Assembly (NCBI GenBank): GCA_902728285.1
Contig: CACVBU010000821.1
Location: forward strand, 731,450 to 795,449
Source: Clytia hemisphaerica
Lineage: Eukaryota > Cnidaria > Hydrozoa > Leptothecata > Clytiidae
Length of the DNA stretch: 64,000 nucleotides
Direction: 5' to 3'
The translations under genes were made by a program, and so were the position numbers. The stretch's first letter is position 1, and every line of letters starts with the position of its first letter. Below the pieces are notes generated by a model. It was given only the letters and a program-made list of their open reading frames with translations. It made no database searches and had not been told where the DNA came from. Positions 47,481-64,000 of this stretch are shown here, piece by piece.

Positions 47481-48618
47481 GCGAGGGGAATAAGATTTTC
47501 GTATTGAAATAAAACGTCGACATGAAAGTTCTTAGAAAACGTGTGCCATCTATAGAAATGGGTTAGATGAAAAATGAATAACTAACAAAGTTAGTTGGTC
47601 CCAAAATGAAAATTTCACGGCACAGAATTGGGTTACTGCAAATTCAAAGTTTATCCCTTCTTAAAACCTTCTCATTTTACAAAGTGTGACAAAAATTGAC
47701 CTGTCATCTACCGTCATTTTACATAAGATTTCCCAGTACTTAAGATTCCTTTGCCACTTTTCTAGCGGAAAAAGACCAAAATGAGCTACGGGAAATTGAG
47801 TAGTTTCGTAAGTAATTACAAGATTTTCCATTTCTTTAGAAGAAAACCCTTTCCAATCTCATGCCAGCTATCCCGGAAAAAATAGCAGAGTAATCCCGGA
47901 AAAGTCAGGAGAAGGAAAGGGAAACTTATGTAAAACGACGGTAATTTTCACTTCCAGATAAAATCAAAAAAGCAACTATAAATAATACAGCTTTTCGTAA
48001 AAAATACAAATTTTTTTAAGACTAGATAAAATTGATTAAAAATAAATAACTGCCACCTATATGTACCTCTTGAAATTTGAATATTCTTTGAGCAAAAGAA
48101 TTTCAAAAATTGAAATCTTTATTGCAAAAAGAATTTCAAGCATTTCAACCGATCAAAATGTTAGCTCGCTATCATTTAAAATATTACGTCTACAATAAAG
48201 TTTTAAATTATATATTATGATTGCATTTAGAAAAATAAAAGAAATGCTGTTATTTGCATTTCTTGCGTATAAATATTAACAAACCTAAAAAAAAGATTTA
48301 TTTTGCCATAAATTTATCAAAAGCTACGTCAAAGTTTCCAGGAGGGCTAAGGATGAAATGGAAAGTTGTATTTTGGAATTTCTAGAAACCTAATTTAATG
48401 TGACTTACTTTATTTTGTTTAAAGATTTGCCTTTTCAATTTGAATATTTTCCTTAATAATGTTACTTCCCAACCATAAGTTACATGACTTTGTCAAAGCC
48501 TGGAAGAACTTTATGAAAAAAGACAATGCTATACCAGCACACCATATAATCAAGTTTGTACAAGTCAACTGAACAGTCCATAAAAAATTAAAAATCTTTT
48601 TTCTCTACACAATTATCT

Positions 48619-54981
<6,363 letters not shown>

Positions 54982-57900
54982 CTACAATTTCATAGTTGTA
55001 CCACGTCCTCGACCGCGACCCTTTCCTTTACCAGCATTCCCAACTCCTGAAATAAATAAACAAAGAATGCAATAATCGATGTCATTCTATCCCCTGGATT
55101 CTCTATAAAGAGAGCACCGAACTGGAGAGATATCAAGGACTACTTTCAAGTCCTTAGTAAGACCCAATTTCAAGGAAAACGAGGCGGTAAATTAAAAAAA
55201 GAATCATCTCGTGGATACCTTCTAAATAACGAGGGAATCGGGAATGTTTTGAGTGGAAAAGAAATTACGGGAAAAAGGGTCTTTCAAAAAAATTGATTAG
55301 CAGGCAACGCAGACTTAGAAATCATAAGCATACAACGAGATCACTCACCATTGCTCTTCTTAGACACGGTTGACCATTCGTTTTTGGGTGCACCACCACC
55401 AAGTGCCGGAAAGTCCTAAAAAGGAATTTATTTATTCTGTTGTATCCAGTAGAACGAATTTAAATTTCGAGGAGAGGATGCCAAACTAAAGTGTACTAAT
55501 TTTTAAATGACAACAAACAAACAAGATCTCAAAGCTGAAATAGTTTATGGTGTGTTAAAATCACGAACAAACAAAAACTAGAAACATAATTCGGTCTAGA
55601 AATCTAGCCTTTCAGATGTCTAGAAATCTAGCCTTTCAGATACTGCAAAAATCCGATAAAAATAAATAAGAATGAAACATACATCTTGCATGGTCATTTT
55701 TTGCATTCCGTTCACAAGAGAACCCGATTGTTGACCCCAACCCCCTGCAGCTTGTTGCTGTTGTTGAGGTTTTTGTTGAGTTGGTTGTTGTCGTTGTTGT
55801 TGACCCCAACCCCCTGCAGCTTGTTGCTGTTGTTGAGGTTTTTGTTGAGTTGGTTGTTGTCGTTGTTGTTGACTCCAGCCCCCTGTAGCTTGTTGCTGTT
55901 GTTGAGGTTTTTGTTGAGTTGGTTGTTGCTGTTGTTGTTGGCCCCAGCCTGCTGGTGTTGATTGTGGTTGTTGTCCCCAACCTTGAGGCTGCCTATTTTG
56001 TGTTTGATTGGTAGCTGGTGTAGCTGCCTGTGCTTGTCCGAAACCTGGTTGCGGGGTTGAGTTGCTAGGTTTTTGGCCCCACCCTCTAGTTTGCTGAGAC
56101 GGCTGTTGTTGATTTTGTTGAGGCGGTTGTTGGTGTTGTTGTGGTTGTTGTTGAGGTGGCGCGGGTGCGGGTGCAGGGGACACCACTTTTGGACTCTATA
56201 ATGTTAGCAGAGTTTTATGTAACAAATCAAAGAAGCTGAATCATTTTATGTATTAAACAAATGCAACTAACTCATTGATTTTTATAGTACAAGCGGCAAC
56301 CTTTTAACTTTTCAATAAAAATACAGAATATTATTACAATATCTCTTGGACTGTCAAGATGGTAGCAAAAGGATAACATAGTAATAAAAAAATCCGAAGT
56401 GGGTCAGATATATGGTTAAGCCTGGAAGAATTCAGAACCTTTTTGTAAAGAAATTTTAACAAACCAACCACAAGAAAGCGGCGAGAAAACAATATTTTGT
56501 AATTTACCTGTTGGATATTTGGTTGTCGTAGTGGAGTTACATTTTTCTTTTGCATGTCATACATATTTGAGGCCATCAGACGGCCCACTTCGTCAGCTTC
56601 TCGCTGCTTTTGTAGATCAGCCGCCAACCTGGGATGAACTGGCTTTGATCGACCAGATTGGCTAACCTGTTGCTCATTGTCTGAAAAAAATAAGAAACAA
56701 AATAGGAAATTTAAATCATGGAAACTGCTTCAGCGTTTCTTTAAATCGTTTATCAGCTTGTGATCTGCTTGCGGTCGAATATTAAGTTTTGTCTCGACTT
56801 GATTGCAGGTTCAAGTGAAAAAGATTTGGAAAATTTTTCAAAAAAGTACTAGGAAAGGTAATGCGATACAAAAAGAAGACAGACGAAGGATGTGCATAAA
56901 AATTTTAAAGAGGCTTACCGATGCCCGGGACCTCCATTCCGAGGAGGGCCCATTTCGAGCATTCATGCTTTGCATCTTTCTTCGTAGTACAGAAATCCAT
57001 GCCTTGGTACCAAACTTGTCCGACGCGACATTGATAACCGAAACCTCCGCTAAGACCAGGACATTCTCGAAACTCTGGCAGGTGGATCCGACATTTTTGA
57101 CATACGATGTTTAATAGCGAGGAATAATCAAATTTAGCAGCTGAAAAAAAACAAAACAAGTAACACCTTTAAGATGAATAAATATTTGAGCTAGAACTGC
57201 TAGAACCGAATGCTGCGGTGGAGTGCCACAACTCTCGGGTCTAAGCTTCTTACCCTTTATGGAAAATTACTCACTCAATCTTAGCAACTCATTCGCTAAC
57301 CGGGGATCAAAACAACAACCTATTATTGAGCTATCCAACCTCAAAGTTTAGACTACTAAACAAGAACCGTATCAAAATAATGATAAGAGTAACGGCTAGC
57401 AGAGACGCCGCAGAAACAAGAACAAGCAACAGGCTGAATGGACCTACCTAATGATTAACATCAGATGAAAATAAGAAAAAGTGACAATAATTTTACAAGA
57501 ATTCAGAATGGAAAAATAAAGCTTGTGTTGAATAATGTAAAATGGTAAAAAGGAATTTCCCCGAATAAGAAAATCACTTAAACCATTCAGGCCCAAAAAA
57601 CCTTTTAAGCTGTTTTTGGCCCAAATTTGCCCTAAAAAATTTCCCTTAAAAATCTGGCTCCGTCACATTTTGGGCATTGCCATTTTGGGCATTGCCATTT
57701 TGCATCATTGTCCAAAAAATCAGAAAAAAATTATGAGTCAACATTGAGAAAAGCTATATTTTCTTATTTGGTTAAAGGGAATTTCCCCAAAATACGAAAA
57801 TCCGTCTTTTAAGAGCGAATAAGAATTTTCCAGGAAAAACCACTTCAGCCATTCTTTAGAGAATCTTGCCCTCCATCTTTGTACAAAAAATCAGAAAAAA

Positions 57901-58824
57901 GTAATGACAGGATTTTGCACAACGTCCAAAATACCCTATTTTTAGGTAGTTTTTGGCCCAAATTTGCCCAAATAAATTTTTTCTCAAAAATCGGGCTCCG
58001 TCACGTTCTGGGCATTGCCATTTTGCATCGTTGTACAAAAAATCTGAAAAAACTAATGAGCCAATCCTGAGAAAAGCTGGTAACAGACGGACGGACGGAC
58101 GAACGGACATGGGTTAATTTATAGAACCTCCACCGGGGTACCCGGAGGTAGGTCAAAAAAATCTTGGCGTAAAATATAAATATTAGAACTTTTGCTCTTA
58201 CAGTTTTGCTTATCAGGTGCAAGTGGGAATTTGGCTTTGATGGCGGCTAGTTTTGCTTCCCTCCTCTCTTCCGTCCAATCGTGTGGGTCTTTTGATCTAA
58301 AAAGTAGAAACATTCTTCTTGTCTGAGTCTTTCGAATATTATTTTGTCGTTGCTAGCTTGCTTGATATTATATTGAGCCAATGATGAAAAAACCTGAAAA
58401 ACTATGGAGTTAGTTAGTATTTTTTTCCGAACAGAAAATCCGTTCAAGTCAAATTTTGGTCCAAAGATTTTCCGATTTTTTGAGATTTCGGGACATAAAA
58501 CTTTCTGAGAGAAGATTGGTTTGTGTAACCCGGGGACATAATTTTTGACTTAAAAATTCACGACTCGTCCCTGGTTAATCTGAATGTTATACTGTAGGTC
58601 TGAGAGTGAAATCTCTACCTTTTATAACGGTAATAGCCCAATTATTCAAGAAAAGCCCAAATCAGTATGGGAGACAAAGCAAAACGACTTTTTTCGAATT
58701 AGATCCTGTAAACATAAGCGTAAACATACGGCTTGAAATCTTCCTCCGTAACTCCCTCTTCTTGCATTCGCTGTCTTTGTTTATTGTATTTCTTTTTGTA
58801 ATTCTTCTTGGCTGTTGATGACAT
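54982..58824 (-). CDS. dsRBD-like, Gln-rich protein with RG-rich tail
   Basis: Seven exons on the minus strand: 58824-58730, 58296-58202, 57140-56919, 56680-56508, 56195-55683, 55415-55349, 55046-54982. They total 1230 nt, 409 aa, all phases consistent. Residues 1-30 are basic (KKNYKKKYNKQRQ). Residues about 70-130 look like a double-stranded RNA-binding domain: NIVCQKCRIHLPEF, then FGYQCRVGQVWYQGMDF and the helix TTKKDAKHECSKWALLGM. Residues about 196-366 are Pro/Gln-rich, with three near-identical units of about 23 residues (GGWGQQQRQQPTQQKPQQQQ type). Then come DFPALGGG and a tail GKGKGRGRGRG. This suggests a cytoplasmic RNA-binding protein; the exact family was not recognised. The ATG lies 1 nt after a strong acceptor, so a leader is spliced on. 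The GTSF-like gene lies 547 bp upstream on the same strand. Confidence 0.8.
55725..55950 (-). repeat. In-frame tandem repeat in the Gln-rich exon
   Basis: Three copies of a unit of about 69 nt (GTTGTTGTTGACCCCAACCC on the plus strand, then the TGCAGCTTGTTGCTG stretch and GAGGTTTTTGTTGAGTTGG). The copies differ at few sites and keep the frame, so copy number may vary between alleles. Confidence 0.8.
57590..58150. repeat. Inverted relative of the 43-kb satellite
   Basis: Shared with the 43.3-43.6 kb unit, in the opposite orientation: CCAAATTTGCCC, CCGTCACATTTTGGGCATTG, a run of GGAC units at 58086-58108 and CCTCCACCGGGGTA at the end. It sits in the intron between 58202 and 57140 of the dsRBD-like gene. 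No TIR is seen here. Confidence 0.7.
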
Positions 58825-59370
58825 CCTGAAGTGAAAAGTCGAAATAAAGTAAAAACATTGTAGCAGGGAGTTCGATTGACAATTTATTTATTAATAACAC
58901 GCATGCGTAATTTGTCGCTCTTTTAACCATATGTCGTTAATCTTCGCAAAAAACAAGGAACATTTGAGTGGACAAACTATCGGAGTTGGGGCTTCGGACG
59001 GCGGAATATGTCGTTTCTTTAATTTGACGTTCTTTTTAGCTAAGCAGATGTGGTTAAGTTGAAGCCCGCTAGACTTATTTTATAGGGAGAGGGTAAATTA
59101 AGTTGCATTCCTATGGACATGGTACATCTAATTAATGAAGTCTTTAAGAGCGAACGGACCATTTGTTAGCATCGATGATACCGGTCAATTTAAGGCCATT
59201 GTTTAAGTTTTCTTTTAAACGGCCGTAAACAAACACAGTTAAGACTTCAAAGAGTTCAAAAAGTTCAAATGACCCTTTGTAGAAAATCCCCCTGATTTTT
59301 AGAAACATTCTAAGTCCCACTCTTATTTTTCAATGTAAACATTTCATACTTTCATTTCATTTGTATGTTT

Positions 59371-62300
59371 CTAGGTGGCTAAAGATCGTGACATGACGAA
59401 AAAAAATTCATACTGTTCCCAGTTTGCTGGTCTTTCCAGCAACAATTCTTGGTTCAATACACTTTGCCGTTGCGGCGACGCAGGGACAGGAGCAGCAACA
59501 ACTGGTGCTTGCTCCCCATTTGGACCTTCAGTGTAACCTTCGCCGGGCACATAAGAACCATCCTCAGCCGTGTAACCTATGTTTCAAAGTATGAAGTAAT
59601 AATTTAATGTTTTTTGATTTATTTGACTAATCTGTTATTCTTTCTACTTTTTAGAATAGATAATGCTCAAAGAAATGAGCGAAAGATCCTGTAAATGTAC
59701 GGTGTTTTTCCCTGTCCGAAGTAATAATTAAATTTTTTTCTTTGTTATCGTAAATGTAGACACGCTTGCCCTCTGATATGTTTTGATGAAGGGGATGCTC
59801 ATTGCGTATAAAATTCCTGTCCGAGAGTTACCCCCGTCTTTGTGTTTTTGAGTTTTAAAAACTTGATTAGCTTGATTAGTAAGTTTTATATGAAAGATCT
59901 TTAAATCTCATTAAATGCGTGCAGCCTAACAGAAATGAGAATTAGGATTCAGATGGCCTCTCGATTCTCAACTTTTAATTTTTAAGGGACAGGGGATCTA
60001 TATCGAATTGAGATTATTTTATAGCATTTTCAAGTTTTTTCGAAATTTACTTTCGTGAATTTGAGGAAAAAATGTTTTTCGCGAGCATAAACTATCGCGA
60101 ATCATAGGATAAAAATGAGAATTTTCGCCTAAAGTACCTCCATATTTGTCATAATAATATCCGTCCTCGTCCCAATAGCCGCCATCTTTATCATAGTATA
60201 TCCCATCCGCCGCAACATGGCCGCCTTCTGCGTCATAGTAAAATCCGTCATCACCATAGTAACCACCGTCGTCGTCGTCTTCAGTCGGAGCCTGGTCTTC
60301 TTTGGTGTAAAGATGGATCGGCATAGCTTTACGCGCATCGATTGAGAAACTTGCTTGAGGTGACTCTTCAGCCTCTGCGTAACATAGGAAGAATTGAAAA
60401 TTGGTGTTTTGAAAAGAATTGAAAAATGTGTTTTGATAAAAGGTTTTTAAAAGAAGAAATACAAAAATAAAAGCGAATGATAATCGATGTTCCATATGAA
60501 ATTCTTGATACTCATGACGTAATCTTTTTAAACGGAAATACCCGAAAACACTAGGCGTTCACCATCACTTTTGAATTTAAAAAATGAAACTGATGGCAAA
60601 CGTCCGATGTTTCCGTTAGGTGTTTCCGTACAAAAAGATTACGTCATGAATAGCAAGAACTTAGGTTTAATGTTCCAAAGAATTGAATTGTAAAAAGTAC
60701 AAAAAAAGTTATGTTCAGGTAAACTCATTTTCAGGGCGCAAAAACAAGCGAGAGATCGTTTATAAGCTTTTCAGTTCAGTTCCAAACAAAAAGTGCCAAA
60801 AAAAGGATACAATCTAACAATACAAGGGAGGTTAATATGAGTGAAGGTAGAGAGTCTGTCACCATATTTCCCTAACACCCTGCCTGGAAGTGTTTGGGAT
60901 TCGAACACAGTCCATTGCGGTGCAAGTCTGTGATCGAAATGTTCATACTACCAATCGGCAGAATGTTAGTGAGACACAGGGATAGCCTTATTCAGATGGT
61001 GAATGAATGTATGCCAAGTTTATCGTTCTACATCTGCAATTTGAGCCTTACTAAGCTCATTTGACGTCAATCGATAATTTGATTATTAGCCGGATTGAGA
61101 AAGATTGATAACGGTCGTTAATAGTTTAGAATGTAAAGAAAAATCTGTTTTAGAAAGGTACTACAGAATGTCATTTCTTTGTCAGACCTTCATCCCAATC
61201 TTCGTCGCAATCTGGTTTGACCCAGTCAGGATTGTGGTTGACCGTGGTTGCCATTGGTCGCGCAGCTGCAAAGTCTTGTGCGAGGTTGTGCTGAAAGATG
61301 AGAAAAAGTTTTATGTAAGAATATAAACGATTTCCATTTTGAATTTAACAGGAAAAAAATGACTCAGAAAGAAAATTTCTGAACAAATTAATCATAAAGA
61401 CAAAAATTTAAAATAAGTAGAAGACATATTGGAGTGAAAATAAATAAAGTTAAATAAATTACTTTATCTAAACATGTCATCATATGCCATTCATATTCTG
61501 GGTAAGGAACGTGGTGCAGAGCATTGTATTGGCAAATCTTGGTCGGAAAACTGTGAAGCTAAAAAGACAAAAACTTTCCTGAAATCAATGATCAACCTTA
61601 TAAATAATATATCTTATTACAAACAACTAATTATGATGGCTGATTACATTTTAGCTTAGAAATGTAAGGGAGGAGCGGGGTGATTAATCCGTAATTGCCC
61701 TGTCCGCGAAAAGAGAAAAAGGAAACCTTCGAATAGCCCTGCGACTTTTTTAAAAAACTTATCGATTTCATAGTTGTGCAATTCGAATATTTTGATTTAA
61801 GTTGTCATTTGAACTTTTATTGAAGTGACAAAAATAAAAAGGAACTTTGAAAAAAATATGTGAACAAAATAAGTAAAAAGGAGGAGTGGTTGAATTTTAA
61901 TTTATTCATAATAATTAACGAGGAATAACATGGTCGTTCGGATGATTTTGGGAATAATAGCCCCTTGTTTCATTGAAAACATTTCAAATAGCCCTCACTA
62001 CAAGGCTATTTTGAAATGTTTTCATGAAGCTCGGGACTATTATTCCCAAATCACCCTCCAAACTTTTTGGTAGCCTTTAAAAGTTTGCTCCACGAAAAAA
62101 GGGTTATTCAATGTAAATTGTGTTGCTGTTTGAAGGTTAAGATAAAATATTTTACTCATTTTATATAAAAATATTGCGTCGCAGGCGAAAATCTTTTAGT
62201 TTCATGAGCTTTAATTTGAGAAGCCAGGCATTAAGAAGTTAATTATTCAGCCCTACGTTAAATGATGAGATTGCAGCTCCCCCAAGTATATTAGGTCCCC

Positions 62301-63290
62301 AAATATTTGAAACATCTTTAGTCCCCACCTTTTTTGGGCTTTTGGTGTAACCCCCCCCCCAACTAGCAGGGGGCTGATGCTATGATATCAGAGAGCATCT
62401 CACTTGCGACATTGTTGTATTGTATCAGTTTATTTTGTGTTGACTAAAAGGTAGCGCAACAAAGGCTTATAAAGACGTCAATACTGCTTTACCATTTAAA
62501 ATTGTTATAATTTGAACATCATTCTTTATACACCTTTTCGACCGTAATCGAGCGGTCAAGCGCGTGCCACTTTAATTATTTAATCATGGCGTCCTCCAGC
62601 TTTTGGGTCCCCCCTAATAAGAGCTAAAATCCCCCATCTGGCCTTTTCCCCCCACCTGTCTTTAAAATTCGTGCTCACCCCAATTGGGAAATCCCCCTAG
62701 CCGTATTGTATAAGGGTTGCGAAGTGATGATCCAGACTTGCCTCAATTCGCAAGCTACTATAGCATCAAAAAGACGCTCATAAGCCTGAATGCCCAAACA
62801 CACCAGGAAGGTCTGTATTTATCCTATTACTCCCCCCACTAGGTAGATGACTGAATATCCCCCCTATTCGCCTTTCTCCCCCCATCAAGCTTGAAAATTT
62901 CACTCCCCCCTGGCACCAAAATCTGATCCCCCCCCATCTTCCTGGGGGGGGGATGATCCCATGTTAATTATTCCCCTATTGACTCGATCCAATCCTGTTT
63001 TGATCCACATTTAATTCTTTTGTCTATAGGCGCGAAAAAAGGACTGGGACGGTTTTAGTTGGATAAACTACAAAGCGGACAAAAAATGTCCGCGCGGCAA
63101 TTGGCGGCTACGGTCGAAAAAGTGTATTCCTGGTTACTTTTTGCAAGACGAAGCTGCATAGGTTGTAAATGGGAGTACCTTGCTGCAGTTACGAATGTGC
63201 TTGGACCAGGTTTTGCTGTTGACTTTATGGTCTGGGTTGTACACACAAACGAAAAGCTCAAATTGATCATTCGAGTCCTGTGTTGGATAT
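59371..63290 (-). CDS. GTSF1: GTSF1-like CHHC zinc-finger protein (5' end uncertain)
   Basis: GTSF1 (Asterix in flies) is an auxiliary factor of PIWI proteins in piRNA silencing. Exons on the minus strand: 63290-63179, 61558-61463, 61290-61188, 60374-60138, 59576-59371, phases consistent, stop TAG. Two complete CHHC fingers (C-x5-H-x9-H-x3-C) are seen: CVYNPDHKVNSKTWSKHIRN then C, and CQYNALHHVPYPEYEWHMMT then C. CDEDWDE follows, the acidic-tryptophan motif after the fingers of GTSF proteins. The C-terminal half is unusual: a run of YY/D/G repeats (GYYGDDGFYYDAEGG, GIYYDKDGGYWDEDGYYYDK) and a Gln/Pro-rich end. The first listed exon needs two bases from an upstream exon; 63834-63788 fits in phase and starts with ATG, which would give 266 aa. 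That first exon is a guess. Family call sure, tail function unknown. Confidence 0.85.
60500..60660. repeat. Foldback with ATGACGTAATCTTTTT arms
   Basis: TTCTTGATACTCATGACGTA then ATCTTTTTAAACGGAAA on the left is matched by its inverse on the right (ACAAAAAGATTACGTCATGA then ATAGCAAGAA). It lies in the GTSF-like intron between 61188 and 60374. Confidence 0.7.
61962..62055. repeat. Short hairpin, AATAATAGYCCC arms
   Basis: GGGAATAATAGCCCCTTG, then GAAAACATTTCAAATAGCC, on the left; GGCTATTTTGAAATGTTTTC, then CGGGACTATTATTCCC, on the right. About 40-bp arms with a tiny loop. GTSF-like intron. Confidence 0.75.
62526..63131. mobile_element. TIR element, CACYTTTTCGACCGTA ends, CCCCC words
   Basis: TATACACCTTTTCGACCGTA on the left is matched by TACGGTCGAAAAAGTGTATT on the right. 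The interior repeats ATCCCCCC- and TCCCCCCT-type words in about ten places. The right arm (GGACTGGGACGGTTTTAG to GGCAATTGGCGGCTACGG) is shared with 1452-1648. It ends about 50 bp from the GTSF-like exon at 63179. Confidence 0.7.
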
Positions 63291-63787
63291 CTAAAAATAA
63301 AAATAAAAATTTGTAAAGATTTGTTTCATTTTGTAGAAGGTTCTAGTTCTTCCTCGAAACCCTCGAAAGTCCCTCAAAGGAGTACAAAAACCATTAACAA
63401 GTAATTGAGTCTGTGTAAGGGTTCCAAAATTACCGAAGCACATTTTCTCGATTTTAAACAAAAAGGATAAAACAAAATAAATTAGTTGAAAACACACAGC
63501 ACAGGATGTTGTTAAGAGGCTGGTGAAATAAGGTTGAAAGCACAAAAGTAGGTGTAGACTCAAGATAATTGAAGGCCAATGAATGAGCAAAGACAAGATA
63601 ATGATTAGCTTGAGTAGAGAATGGTGAGGTAGTCGAATGAAATGGCAAGAAACGGAAAGAAAATTGTTTTCAACATTAATACAATAATGACCGGTTAGTG
63701 AGAGATGTACTGAAAATATTTATTGAGATCAAATAAACGACAGAGCTTGAAAATATTAAAGTTCAGACACATAAGAGCTTCTCGTAC

Positions 63788-63834
63788 CCTCCCCGCACCC
63801 TCTTGATAACGTCATTATAATTTTCATTATTCAT
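63788..63834 (-). CDS. Candidate first exon of the GTSF1-like gene
   Basis: Minus-strand ATG (MNNENYNDVIKRVRG) ending at a possible donor, AGG|GTACGA, with two bases over. That is the phase the exon starting at 63290 needs. The donor is weak and the peptide shows no family signal, so a first exon beyond the window remains possible. Confidence 0.3.
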
Positions 63835-64000
63835 CTCGTCTGCTCTCCTTTTTCATCCTTTGATTTGCTCCCTCCCCATTTTTTTCAATCGTTCACTGAT
63901 GTTTTAAAGTACTTCTCGTAATGTTTTTTTACTTCAGTCAACTTCTTCATAAAACGGTAGTTCTCTACGGCTCTCTCCTAATATGACTTTACATACATGA

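Larger units (their letters stand above)
42919..48618. other. Intergenic stretch, repeats only
   Basis: Between the CEP89 stop and the SLC66A2 stop no gene is supported. It contains the satellite-bearing TIR element (43091-45622), two foldbacks (46045-46592, 47155-47480) and AT-rich sequence. Confidence 0.6.

Noticed and set aside
55686..55961. Plus-strand ORF rich in Leu and Ser
   Set aside because: Mirror of the Gln-rich repeat exon on the minus strand.
58310..58395. Possible exon after the acceptor TTTTTCAG in the dsRBD-like gene
   Set aside because: The preceding exon ends in phase 2 and that frame hits a stop; direct joining of 58730 to 58296 is in phase and open.
60855..60975. tRNA-like segment with GTGTTCGAATCCC on the minus strand
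   Set aside because: B-box-like sequence present but no convincing A box or cloverleaf; perhaps a decayed SINE head, not annotated as a tRNA.

Overview
The window is nuclear DNA from an animal. It is AT-rich and has GT-AG spliceosomal introns with clear polypyrimidine tracts. The protein-coding exons match ciliary genes (BBS4, CEP89), a PQ-loop membrane protein (SLC66A2), a GTSF-type CHHC zinc-finger protein and SUEL/rhamnose-binding lectins. This set, plus very dense short foldback transposons and a Penelope-like remnant, suggests a marine invertebrate, perhaps a cnidarian. The species cannot be settled from sequence reading alone. Exon models were built by hand from splice sites, reading phase and remembered family sequences; no alignment was run.

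Layout. 618-6106 (+): the last five exons of BBS4, whose 5' part lies before the window. 11801-14572 (+) and 16831-18405 (+): two tandem paralogous secreted SUEL lectin genes, of 261 and 339 codons. 18.4-24.2 kb: no gene recognised, only repeats. 24226 or 25227 to 42918 (+): a CEP89-like centriolar coiled-coil gene of about 16 exons, with an unresolved one-base phase problem between its two largest exons. 34348-35388 (-): an intronless ankyrin/coiled-coil gene inside the 7.6-kb CEP89 intron, on the opposite strand. 43-45.6 kb: a transposon-like element with terminal inverted repeats that holds about four copies of a 500-bp satellite. 48619-51945 (-): SLC66A2, four exons, 264 aa, complete. 54982-58824 (-): a 409-aa protein with a dsRBD-like domain, a Q-rich region and an RG-rich tail. 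59371 to 63290 or 63834 (-): a GTSF1-like piRNA-pathway gene with two intact CHHC fingers and an unusual Y/D/G-rich tail.

The genes fall into loose themes: cilium (BBS4, CEP89), secreted carbohydrate binding (two lectins), and possible small-RNA or dsRNA biology (GTSF-like gene with the dsRBD-like gene 547 bp downstream on the same strand). Introns and intergenic DNA are full of foldback elements. Many of these have terminal inverted repeats enclosing a 10-15-base word repeated in degenerate form, with a different word in each family. That architecture is the most unusual feature of the window, together with three large hairpin elements and the TIR-bounded satellite.
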